Positions 56,601 through 64,000 of a stretch of DNA of 64,000 bases are shown one piece after another. The notes under the pieces are model-generated. The model did no database searches, was not told the DNA's origin, and saw only the letters and a list, made by a program, of their open reading frames with translations. A program made the translations under genes and the position numbers. The stretch comes from Eutreptiella sp. 'Long Island Sound 2002' (taxonomy: Eukaryota; Euglenozoa; Euglenophyceae; Eutreptiales; Eutreptiaceae). Each line of letters opens with the position of its first letter. The first letter of the stretch is position 1. The DNA lies in contig OZ038402.1 in NCBI GenBank assembly GCA_964036045.1, positions 10,595,513 to 10,659,512 on the forward strand, written 5' to 3'.

Positions 56601-57259
56601 ATGCACTATGCACTATGCACTATGGTGGGGTGAAATTCGATTACATGCCGTGTGGTGGGGGAAACGTCCAAGTGCGTGCCGAAATGGGGGGGGGGGGGGC
56701 AAAGTCCGGGAGCATGCCCTATGGTAGGGCAAAGACCGCTACCATGCCTCTTTGCGGGGCATGCCGTGTCGTGGCGCAAAATCATGCCAAATGCCCAACA
56801 GCTGGGCAAACCCCGCCCGCATCCTCTGTAGTGGCGCAACATCCGACTATGTGCGTTGTGGTGGGGCAAGGTTGAAACACATGTCTTGTTGTGGGGCAAA
56901 GTAAGAGGGCATGCCATGTGCTAGGCAAGAGTTCACATGCATGCCCCTGTGACGGGGCAAGGATTGGCCCCATGCCTGGTGCTAGGGGAAAGTGCGCCCG
57001 CACGACCTATTAGGGAGCAAACCCGGCCCATGTGCCCTATGGTGGGGCAAAGTTTGTTGTCATGTCCAGTAACCCATGCATAGCGGCGCATATTCGGCCG
57101 CCATTGCTTACAATGCGGCAAGGTTCGCTTGCATACCCAGTGATCGAGCAAAATTGGCTCACATGCCCCATGGGGGGTAAAGTCCTTCCCAGTGCCTTGT
57201 GGTGGGGCAACGTTTGCCCACATGCACTCTGATGGGGGAAAACGCGGCCAACAAACCCT

Positions 57260-57410
57260 ATGCTGGGGAAAAGCCTGCCAAGATGCCTTGCGATCGGGGA
57301 ACGTCTACCCAAATGCGTTATGGTGGGTCAAAAGACATCGCCATGCGAGGTGGTGGGGAGGATTCCGCTCACATGCACTGCACTGGGGGGAAATGCTCCC
57401 GCATGCCTTG
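57260..57410. repeat. 151-bp flanking duplication, left copy
   Basis: From ATGCTGGGGAAAAGCC to CCGCATGCCTTG, directly before the Penelope-like element. It is repeated at 62,152-62,302 with only three substitutions. It contains satellite monomers, so it is either an unusually long target duplication or part of the satellite register. Confidence 0.8.
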
Positions 57411-57416
57411 GGTTTT

Positions 57417-58142
57417 GAACCTGCACACTGGAAGGGTTGCAGTAGGGGATTGACAGAGTCGACCCTAACCCTATACCCTAAATAGTGTCAAGCAGGGTAT
57501 GCAGACACATTTTTGCGTCCCAGCCATGAATTTCTGATTTGAACCTGCACACTGGAAGGGTTGCAGTAGGGGATTGACAGAGTCAACCCTAACCCTATAC
57601 CCTAAATAGTGTCAAGCAGGGTATGCAGACACATTTTTGCGTCCCAGCCATGAATTTCTGATTTGAACCTGCACACTGGAAGGGTTGCAGTAGGGGATTG
57701 ACAGAGTCAACCCTAACCCTATACCCTAAATAGTGTCAAGCAGGGTATGCAGACACATTTTTGCGTCCCAGCCATGAATTTCTGATTTGAACCTGCACAC
57801 TGGAAGGGTTGCAGTAGGGGATTGACAGAGTCAACCCTAACCCTATACCCTAAATAGTGTCAAGCAGGGTATGCAGACACATTTTTGCGTCCCAGCCATG
57901 AATTTCTGATTTGAACCTGCACACTGGAAGGGTTGCAGTAGGGGATTGACAGAGTCAACCCTAACCCTATACCCTAAATAGTGTCAAGCAGGGTATGCAG
58001 ACACATTTTTGCGTCCCAGCCATGAATTTCTGATTTGAACCTGCACACTGGAAGGGTTGCAGTAGGGGATTGACAGAGTCAACCCTAACCCTATACCCTA
58101 AATAGTGTCAAGCAGGGTATGCAGACACATTTTTGCGTCCCG
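57417..58142 (+). repeat. 124-bp tandem repeat, six units, telomere-like core
   Basis: GAACCTGCACACTGGAAGGG begins units at 57,417, 57,541, 57,665, 57,789, 57,913 and 58,037. The units are almost identical and each carries AACCCTAACCCTATACCCTA. The last unit runs into the terminal repeat at GCGTCCC/GCCTGTTC instead of GCGTCCC/AGCCATGA. One more unit, with CCCAAAAATAG in place of CCCTAAATAG, precedes the 3' terminal repeat at 61,770. Confidence 0.95.
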
Positions 58143-58417
58143 CCTGTTCATACTGACTTTCATGGCTACAGGTTGATAAGGCCCCCCGTCGGGGCGAAAC
58201 GCGTACTTTTATTCATATGTCAAATTGACTCTCAAAACTCAATTCACTGACACGGCAGTCTGTATTTGCACGTGGTCGTCTTGATTTGTGCTGCCGCTGT
58301 TGCCATCAGTGTTTGAGTCCGAGCAGTTGGAGTTAGAGGAGTTTTCGAACACCACGCCCCTCCTGATCGAGCGACCGACGACCCCACCACAGGATTTTCC
58401 TGATCAAAAATATTTTA
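58141..58417 (+). repeat. Terminal (pseudo-LTR) repeat, 5' copy, 277 bp
   Basis: From CGCCTGTTCATACTGACTTT to AAAATATTTTA. It is identical to 61,875-62,151 apart from A/G in GACACGGC-A/G-GTCTG. It contains the hammerhead-like fold at its start and ends 18 bases before the ORF1 ATG, so it should also hold promoter and 5' UTR functions. Confidence 0.92.
58162..58216 (+). ncRNA. Hammerhead-ribozyme-like motif, 5' copy
   Basis: Core: UUGAUAA (58,173-58,179), stem II GCCCC/GGGGC around CCGUC, GAAA (58,196-58,199), CGCG, then UA with predicted cleavage after 58,205. The strand before the core pairs with the strand after UA (C-G, U-G, U-A, mismatch, U-A, A-U, mismatch, U-G, C-G, A-U, U-A) as stem I. 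The usual CUGAUGA is altered at two places, C3 to U and G8 to A. These bases pair with each other in known hammerhead structures, so the change is compensatory. Stem III would be only CGCG, which is self-complementary and could form between two copies, as proposed for Penelope hammerheads. One extra G lies between core and stem II. Activity is untested. Confidence 0.6.
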
Positions 58418-58435
58418 TTGGTGTTGTACCTGATC

Positions 58436-59467
58436 ATGTCTACGTCTGGAAGAGTCAAGAAGGGCGGTAAAGGAGCTGGTGGACCGAAACCGCCCCGATG
58501 GACATTGACCGAACTGAATAAAGCCCAAATACCATTGGTTATTCAACATCTACAGGGTGTGGAACAATGCTGTAGAAAGGAGTCCGCGGTGAAGAAAATG
58601 GCTTGGCAGAAGGAGCATCTGTTCAAACCAGTGCAGACACGATTTCAAGATGGAAAGACTACTGTGTTCAAGGTGATTGGAGAAGAGCATCAGAAAGCAC
58701 TTCACGACAGCAAGTACACTGAAAAGATGCAATATCCGGAGAAGGATATTACTGAAGCAAGAAAAGCAGTGACCGATACGCGTGAAGCGACGAAGAATGC
58801 TATTGCCACACACAGAGCAGCAGTCGCCATCTACGAAAACCAGTGGCTGCCGAATGACATGCAATATGATTTGGCAGATCCGTATAACATTGCAGAGGAG
58901 GAATGGAAAAAGCGAGCGATTCGTCAAATCGCTGAGGCGACCCAGTCAATCCATGAGAAGTCAGCCGCAGCGTACGACAAATGGGAGAAGTTCCAGTTGG
59001 AGAAAAAGACCCGAATTGAGACCAAGGTCGAGGAAGAACGAGTTCTTCAAGAAATCTTGGTGGAAGAGAATCAAAGGAAATTAACAACAGAAGAACAACT
59101 CTCTAATGTACGCCAAATGCTGACGAAATTCAACCTCCTGGAGCTCACGAAACAACTGAAGCAAAAGGACAGAAAAAACGGGGGAAATCCCAGCGATGGG
59201 CGCAAACGAAGCAAAAGCCGTTCAACGCACGGCAGCGGATCTACCAAAAGCAAGAGCAAAAGTTCGAAAAGTTCAAAACATGGGACTCGATCCACCCGAA
59301 GCCATTCGACTCAATCAAACCGCACCACTCGCAGCCAGCATTCAAGCAATCATTCCCATCAGAGCAACCGATCTCACAAAAGCAATCAATCCGTCACATT
59401 TCGTCTACCAAGCCCCCAAGAGAACAAACGGAAACGCAGTTCCACAACTCGAGGAGGCCGCAATTAG
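58436..59467 (+). CDS. Penelope-like element ORF1: coiled-coil, basic Ser/Arg/Lys-rich protein
   Basis: Starts at ATG 58,436 (MSTSGRVKKGGKGAGGPKPP), the first ATG after the terminal repeat, and ends in TAG at 59,465. About 343 residues. Residues 70-235 are highly charged and helical (EKFQLEKKTRIETKVEEERV), likely coiled coil. Residues 250-343 are a basic low-complexity tail (SRSTHGSGSTKSKSKSSKSS). By analogy with other retroelement ORF1 proteins it probably binds element RNA and multimerises. It overlaps the open RT frame from 59,107; a slippery heptamer at 59,173 could shift ribosomes into that frame after codon 248. Confidence 0.8.
   Translation: MSTSGRVKKGGKGAGGPKPPRWTLTELNKAQIPLVIQHLQGVEQCCRKESAVKKMAWQKEHLFKPVQTRFQDGKTTVFKVIGEEHQKALHDSKYTEKMQYPEKDITEARKAVTDTREATKNAIATHRAAVAIYENQWLPNDMQYDLADPYNIAEEEWKKRAIRQIAEATQSIHEKSAAAYDKWEKFQLEKKTRIETKVEEERVLQEILVEENQRKLTTEEQLSNVRQMLTKFNLLELTKQLKQKDRKNGGNPSDGRKRSKSRSTHGSGSTKSKSKSSKSSKHGTRSTRSHSTQSNRTTRSQHSSNHSHQSNRSHKSNQSVTFRLPSPQENKRKRSSTTRGGRN
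59173..59179 (+). promoter_or_regulatory. Candidate -1 ribosomal frameshift site (A AAA AAC)
   Basis: ORF1 is read ...AGA AAA AAC GGG. The heptamer A AAA AAC therefore has the 0-frame codon boundaries required of X XXY YYZ sites, and a -1 slip enters exactly the RT frame (CGG GGG AAA). The RT frame has no stop from 59,107 to 61,690. Downstream GGGGG...CCC...GGG (59,180-59,200) could form a hairpin or pseudoknot. Product length would be about 1085 residues. The A/C-rich overlap leaves the third frame open too, which weakens the case. Confidence 0.5.
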
Positions 59468-59541
59468 CGAACCAGAAAAGACAGTCACAAATAAACAGAT
59501 CGAAACGGTGGTCATCATTAAGGAGAAGATGTAAAAAACTT

Positions 59542-61692
59542 TTGGAACAGTGTTTTGTTCCACCCATTTCTTCGATTCCCTTTACACCTCTGGTTTTAGA
59601 GGGTGATTCCGTTGAACCACCCCCTCCATACCTATTATTGTTGATGTCTTATGGTCCAAAGTTTGTACCTCATAAGCATCCTGCACAATTTTTGTCTAAA
59701 GACCTCTCTTGTTTACCAAGGGAGTTGCAGGAACTTCGTCGGACCCTGTTATGGTCAGTGTATTTCAATAAGGTAGAAAAGGGACACAATGCATTTAACA
59801 AACTCCCACATCGACCTTTGCACAGATCAACAGGCATCACACCTTCCTCCACAATTGAAGACAAACTGTCTTTGTACATGAGCACCATTGATGGTGCGGT
59901 GCAATCCGCGAGCGATCAAATTTTGTTACTGTTATCTGATTTGAATTCATCACACTTCCCTCGGAGAGGTATCAGCCGGAGATCACATCTTGTACAAGAC
60001 TACTTGTCGAGGTATGTCATTGTCAGTGGAGATAAGGACTCCTCACAGGTCATCATGTCAATTTCAACTTATCAAGCCGAGGTAAAAGCAAACATGCAGT
60101 CAACCAACATATATGGCGAGTCGTACTATTGTAAATTAGCTGAAGTTGATGATGTTGCTGCTCAGGATAATTTTTTGATGCAGGCTAAGAACTGGCAGAG
60201 TTCACTTGCGCTCATTTGCCTGGATTCGGTTCCAAATTCAATTGCTCCTGTGATTGAAAAATATTTTCGGACTCATCCAGACCCCACTTGGGCAAATTTT
60301 CATCTTTTATGTAAAACTCATAAGTCCAAAGCCATTGTTAACGGCCGCTGGAGATCCAGACCCATTGTGGGCCTTGTCCGATGGGCCACAACAGCGTGCT
60401 CCAAATTGCTTGCTGTTCTGGGTAACATTTTCTTAACACTTGACAGATTTCTGTCCCCCGACTCGACCCCTTTGAAAGACTCTATGGATGCCATCCATCG
60501 GTTACACTCTCGCAGCACCCTTTGGGATAATGATCCTCATTTCAATCCACAATCACTCTCGTATGATTTCACATCTCTTTACACGAACTTCAACTGGACT
60601 GATTGTTCTCGTGCTTTCAAGTTCTGGATGCAGTATTTTTTTGATCATGAACAGAATATCAATGGTCTTTTTACAGCTGAGGAGTTAGATTTTGTGCGAT
60701 GGCTGAATGAACCAATCTCTGTTGAGACATTTTCAGCGTATCATCACTTGTTTCCTTACTCCCACATAGAGTATCACCCAACACTGAGCTTTGGAGAATA
60801 CCTCTTTCATATTATTTTCACGCATGTCCTCTTTCGCTGTCCTGGCCTGGGCCTGTTTCGCCAGTGCATTGGCTTCCCCATGGGAACCAACTGCGCAGCA
60901 CAATGGGCCAATTTGATCCTGCGGATGTTTGAATTACAATCCGATCAATGCCAGACTTTAGTTTCACAGGGCCTGTTAACTTTGTTGAGATTTATCGATG
61001 ATGGGTTATGCTTCTTTCCGATTTCCATTGCACATCAAATTAAACCTTTACTGTACAGCATGTACCCTGAACATCTGTCGTTTGAATTTGAGTGTGATAT
61101 AACTTCGGAAAACATCATTTTCTTGGATATACGGATCATCAGGTTACACAAACTGATCTCTACGATTTATTTCAAGCCCACACACACGTGTTGTTATATA
61201 CGGTGGACATCAAACCATCCTAGATCCATCAAACTAGGATGGATCAAAGGCGAACTGATCCGTTTTCTCAGAATATGCTCACGCGTACAATATTTTCACA
61301 TTTGTGTGAATTATCTCGTTAAGGCGCTCAAGAGGTTGGGATATCCTGCTTCGGCATACACCCCATTACCAGTTGCATGGCATGACCGAGATCGATATAT
61401 GAAACGATGTGAAAGACCAGAAACAAAGGACATCATACACATCATTCGTGCACCACATCACTCTGCATTCCCGATATCGTTTTCATCTATTATACGCACC
61501 GTTCAATCTCGGATGCGGTCGATTCTTCCCAATTTGCGATTGTATGTGACTTTACGCCCGGCACTGTCTCTACGCCAAGTTTTCCTTTCATGGAAAAACA
61601 AGACACTGAGACGACCAGAATTACAAGCACGGGAGGAAGCCGATTTTGAACACATGGTGAATTTGCTGTGTGACTTGGCTGCTGGCACATAG
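59542..61692 (+). CDS. Penelope-like reverse transcriptase ORF (frame open from 59,107)
   Basis: Numbered from 59,542, the RT core shows the Penelope pattern: LLCKTHKSKAIVNGRWRSRP (255-274), the catalytic-Asp motif YDFTSLYTN (341-349), QCIGFPMGTNCAAQWANLIL (441-460), LLRFIDDGLCFF (481-492, second catalytic Asp pair), IIFLDIRI (525-532), and TSNHPRSIKLGWIKGELIRF (556-575). FIDD replaces the common YxDD. About 120 residues follow the thumb, without the GIY-YIG residues. The first ATG in frame is at 59,644, but the frame is open from 59,107 and basic (KKLLEQ, NRSKRWSSLRRR), so entry by -1 frameshift from ORF1 or reinitiation is likely. It ends in TAG. No internal stops: apparently intact. Confidence 0.88.
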   Translation: MEQCFVPPISSIPFTPLVLEGDSVEPPPPYLLLLMSYGPKFVPHKHPAQFLSKDLSCLPRELQELRRTLLWSVYFNKVEKGHNAFNKLPHRPLHRSTGITPSSTIEDKLSLYMSTIDGAVQSASDQILLLLSDLNSSHFPRRGISRRSHLVQDYLSRYVIVSGDKDSSQVIMSISTYQAEVKANMQSTNIYGESYYCKLAEVDDVAAQDNFLMQAKNWQSSLALICLDSVPNSIAPVIEKYFRTHPDPTWANFHLLCKTHKSKAIVNGRWRSRPIVGLVRWATTACSKLLAVLGNIFLTLDRFLSPDSTPLKDSMDAIHRLHSRSTLWDNDPHFNPQSLSYDFTSLYTNFNWTDCSRAFKFWMQYFFDHEQNINGLFTAEELDFVRWLNEPISVETFSAYHHLFPYSHIEYHPTLSFGEYLFHIIFTHVLFRCPGLGLFRQCIGFPMGTNCAAQWANLILRMFELQSDQCQTLVSQGLLTLLRFIDDGLCFFPISIAHQIKPLLYSMYPEHLSFEFECDITSENIIFLDIRIIRLHKLISTIYFKPTHTCCYIRWTSNHPRSIKLGWIKGELIRFLRICSRVQYFHICVNYLVKALKRLGYPASAYTPLPVAWHDRDRYMKRCERPETKDIIHIIRAPHHSAFPISFSSIIRTVQSRMRSILPNLRLYVTLRPALSLRQVFLSWKNKTLRRPELQAREEADFEHMVNLLCDLAAGT

Positions 61693-61750
61693 CAACCAGC
61701 GTATATGATCGGTGGAACAGAGCAGGATATTGTCCAAGCTCCGTGTACCC

Positions 61751-61874
61751 GGCCATGAATTTCTGATTTGAACCTGCACACTGGAAGGGTTGCAGTAGGG
61801 GATTGACAGAGTCAACCCTAACCCTATACCCAAAAATAGTGTCAAGCAGGGTATGCAGACACATTTTTGCGTCC
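61751..61874 (+). repeat. Single 124-bp unit before the 3' terminal repeat
   Basis: GGCCATGAATTTCTGATTTG then AACCTGCACACTGG and the telomere-like block. It matches the 5' array except for CCCAAAAATAG in place of CCCTAAATAG. Confidence 0.92.
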
Positions 61875-62151
61875 CGCCTGTTCATACTGACTTTCATGGC
61901 TACAGGTTGATAAGGCCCCCCGTCGGGGCGAAACGCGTACTTTTATTCATATGTCAAATTGACTCTCAAAACTCAATTCACTGACACGGCGGTCTGTATT
62001 TGCACGTGGTCGTCTTGATTTGTGCTGCCGCTGTTGCCATCAGTGTTTGAGTCCGAGCAGTTGGAGTTAGAGGAGTTTTCGAACACCACGCCCCTCCTGA
62101 TCGAGCGACCGACGACCCCACCACAGGATTTTCCTGATCAAAAATATTTTA
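61875..62151 (+). repeat. Terminal (pseudo-LTR) repeat, 3' copy, 277 bp
   Basis: Near-perfect duplicate of 58,141-58,417 at an offset of 3,734 bp. It ends at AAAATATTTTA, after which satellite sequence resumes with ATGCTGGGG. Confidence 0.92.
61896..61950 (+). ncRNA. Hammerhead-ribozyme-like motif, 3' copy
   Basis: Same sequence and fold as 58,162-58,216: UUGAUAA at 61,907-61,913, GCCCC/GGGGC stem II, GAAA, CGCG, UA with predicted cleavage after 61,939. Two self-cleaving sites 3,734 bases apart would release one unit-length RNA. Confidence 0.6.
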
Positions 62152-62620
62152 ATGCTGGGGAAAAGTATGCCAAGATGCCTTGCGATCGGGGAACGTCTAC
62201 CCAAATGCGTTATGGTGGGTCAAAGGACATCGCCATGCGAGGTGGTGGGGAGGATTCCGCTCACATGCACTGCACTGGGGGGAAATGCTCCCGCATGCCT
62301 TGTGTTGTGGCAAAGGCCACAAGCATGCTCTGTGGCACGGCAAAGGCCCCACATGCAATATGCACTATGCACTATGGTGGAATCAAATTTGATTACATGC
62401 CGTGTGGTGGAGGAAACGTCTAAGTGCGTGCCGAAATGGGGGGGGGGGGCAATGTCCGGCCGCATGCCATATGGTGGGGCAAAGACCGCTACCATGCCTC
62501 TTTGCGGGGCATGCCATGTCGTGGCGCAAAATGATGACAAACGCCCTACAACTGGGCAAAATCGGCCCACATCCTCTATGGTGGCGCAAAATCCGCCTAC
62601 ATGCATTGTGGTACCCTAAT
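62152..62620. repeat. Satellite continuation, including the right 151-bp duplication
   Basis: 62,152-62,302 repeats 57,260-57,410 with three substitutions. Beyond it, monomers of the same satellite continue (GGTGGGGCAAAGACCGCTAC, GTGGCGCAAAATCCGCCTAC) and fade by about 62,620. Confidence 0.85.
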
Positions 62621-64000
62621 GCATACCACATTTGTATCTTAGTATTTGCTTCGACCAAAATGAGGATCTCTGGTGCCGAGGCATGGGAAGAATGTTTCCT
62701 TCTCGCCTGCTGGTGTTGCACCCAAGTTGCAATGCAACAAACTGTCACTCAGCACATGTACTCAACACAGATTTATGGGCCCTGAACGTCAAGCTGCGGT
62801 TGACGTCAGAGCACCGGAAAAGGACGTTGCTTTGACCAAACGTTGTGTGGAGTGTGTGTCTACAGGATTTCCAACACTCAAGGTTGTTGTTGGACTCTAG
62901 CATAAGGCCATGGTTAGCAAAATTCAGCACATATGCACCGTGTCGCCTTGTGTTGCTAGTGCAAGCAGTCTCGTCCTTGTCCACGACCACAACGCAGGCT
63001 TGCTGGACTTTTGTCTTATATGCTTTTGCACCGTGATTGAAAATTTCGTGATTAACGTTTTGGATTTTGCTTTTCAACAACGAGGGTGAAAACATCCACG
63101 GGGATTGTATTGACTACAAGCCGCAGTGAAGTCAGATTACTGCCACGTGGGCGTCCGCAGTGGCGTGCCCATTGGATTTTGCAGCAGCTGCTCTGTACAC
63201 ATGTGGTGTTGTTTTTTCGGCCGCATTCCCCGGTTTGGTGCTTGCTTGCTTGAGTATACTATACTATATATAAGAGGAAATTTCTGCCTCGTTGGGGGGG
63301 ACAAGAAGCTAGTCTACTAAAAAAAAAAAGAAAGAAAGAGGCTTTTGCAACTTTGCGTCGACTATTTTTTCTTCGTGGTGCCCCACACCGACCGCAGTTG
63401 TGGCGCAGGCGTTGTGACTTGCCATCCAAGAGCCCCCAATGATGGCCAATGTGTTTTTCTCTCGCGAATCAGTTTGACATCTGTTGCCGGCAGTCTGTGC
63501 TTGCTTGGTTTCTTCGACATAAACATATGTACTGTGTGTGCCGTGACTATGCGACAGTGTTGTCACTAGAAGAGGTCTGAGGCCCCATGTGGGTCACGTA
63601 CAGACTCGGGGTTCATAGGCGAACAGCGTGGGAGGACATAGGGTGCCCACATTCTGGGCATGGGGTACGTGGTCAATGATCATACGTGGTTCATGTTATT
63701 TGCAACAGCACTGCCTCAATCACTACTGCCTCAATCACAGCAGTCGCCTGACGACTCCTAGTGTTATCCTGGTTGGGGTGCTGTTCGGGGGCGGAAGGGG
63801 TCGGGAAATGTAGATCAGGCGAAAGTTGGAATGGCAAAATTTGGTACGCGAAAGTATGCTGCGATATTTGAACGCCAGCAGCCATTGATCCAAGAGTATT
63901 TGTTGGCGCTCTTGGCATCTAGATCCCCCTTGTGCCCGCGCAGTTTGCTCTACAGAGACGCTTTGGCAGGCTAGTTGGAGCAACAAGCCCCAAAGAGATA
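62621..64000. other. No supported gene
   Basis: Plus frames at 62,632-62,835 and 62,673-62,900 and a minus frame at 62,745-63,095 overlap each other and show no known motif. A TATA-like ACTATACTATATATAAGAGG lies at 63,254-63,273 and an A-run at 63,319-63,330. Short frames follow to the window end. Confidence 0.45.

Larger units (their letters stand above)
52935..57410. repeat. Satellite: monomer of about 30 bp in a 0.75-0.87 kb higher-order unit
   Basis: The consensus monomer is close to GTGGTGGGGCAAAGTCCGCC + CACATGCCCTA, spaced 28-32 bp with heavy divergence. A marker monomer (CCAACAAGCCCTATGCTGGG) recurs at about 53,939, 54,770, 55,642, 56,389 and 57,248, giving a higher-order period of 750-870 bp. 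Because the monomer is near 30 bp, frames on both strands stay open with ten-residue periodicity (MPYGGAKTATMPLCGA-like; HHSACGQTLPHH-like). I treat these as non-coding. The array is interrupted by the Penelope-like element and continues at 62,152. Confidence 0.85.
57411..62151 (+). mobile_element. Penelope-like retroelement, nuclease-lacking, with hammerhead-like motifs
   Basis: Layout: six 124-bp repeats, a 277-bp terminal repeat, ORF1, an overlapping RT ORF, one 124-bp unit, and a second 277-bp terminal repeat. Penelope-like elements are known for such 'pseudo-LTRs', for hammerhead ribozymes within them, and, in subgroups without a GIY-YIG nuclease (such as Athena and Coprina), for association with telomeres. 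Here no GIY-YIG motif is visible in the RT ORF, and each 124-bp unit contains CCCTAACCCTATACCCTAAA, telomere-like sequence. The two terminal repeats differ at only about one position in 277, so the copy is young. It sits inside a satellite. Confidence 0.85.

Noticed and set aside
53027-57485. Many frames of 60-220 codons with ten-residue repeats on both strands
   Set aside because: They come from the satellite with a monomer near 30 bp; both strands are open in parallel and no unit shows protein-level constraint.
57417-58142. True telomere array
   Set aside because: CCCTAA-type blocks occur only once per 124-bp unit as part of a longer repeat, so this is telomere-like sequence, not a telomere.
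59196-59534. 112-codon frame overlapping ORF1
   Set aside because: It is in the third frame of the A/C-rich ORF1 tail; ORF1 and the RT frame explain the region.

Overview
This window looks like gene-poor, repeat-rich nuclear DNA from a microbial eukaryote, probably an alga or other protist. I cannot name the species. The evidence is eukaryotic: a chromodomain-bearing Gypsy retrotransposon, a 5'-truncated LINE-like insertion with a 20-bp target duplication, remnants of Harbinger-type and pogo/jerky-type DDE transposases, a Penelope-like element, one convincing GT-AG intron, and pieces of two ubiquitin-system proteases (Josephin and USP). Tandem repeats and long G or C homopolymers (12-17 nt) recur throughout. 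Most long open frames in the window are not genes. They come from repeats whose period is a multiple of three, or they lie opposite real genes.

Layout. 1-2.5 kb: no supported gene. 2.6-5.2 kb (minus): a Josephin-type deubiquitinase-like gene with a signal peptide, one frameshift, and a huge heptapeptide tail encoded by a 21-bp minisatellite; a pentanucleotide microsatellite lies just upstream. 5.5-11.9 kb: nothing recognisable apart from small repeats and tRNA-like B boxes. 11.9-17.2 kb (minus): a Gypsy element with a remnant gag and an intact 1638-codon pol (protease, a DIRS-type methyltransferase-like domain, RT, RNase H, integrase, chromodomain); gag and pol share one frame and are separated by a single TAG. 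19.0-19.4 kb: a Harbinger transposase remnant with a Cys-rich tail. 20-25 kb: dispersed short hairpin repeats. 27.7-28.0 kb: an RNase H remnant. 29.1-32.9 kb: a decayed pogo/jerky-like transposase split by a 1.7-kb LINE-like insertion. 34.4-36.7 kb: a second copy of part of that element, split by about 1.75 kb of other DNA. 37.2-38.3 kb: a two-exon SAP-BTB gene with a premature stop. 38.5-40 kb: zinc-knuckle and hypothetical frames. 48.0-48.7 kb: a partial USP peptidase. 49.8-50.5 kb: an RT scrap next to a 34-bp minisatellite. 52.9-57.4 and 62.2-62.6 kb: a satellite with a monomer of about 30 bp and a higher-order unit of about 0.75-0.87 kb.

The most interesting system is the 4.7-kb Penelope-like retroelement at 57,411-62,151, inserted in that satellite. 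Its parts are: a 5' array of six 124-bp repeats carrying telomere-like CCCTAA blocks; a 277-bp terminal repeat at both ends containing a hammerhead-ribozyme-like fold with a compensated U3-A8 core pair and a palindromic CGCG stem III; a coiled-coil/basic ORF1; and a Penelope-type RT ORF without a recognisable GIY-YIG nuclease. A canonical slippery heptamer, A AAA AAC, lies in the correct frame inside the ORF1/ORF2 overlap, so a -1 frameshift would give one protein of about 1085 residues. The flanks carry a 151-bp near-perfect direct duplication. The two terminal repeats are almost identical, so the insertion is probably recent.
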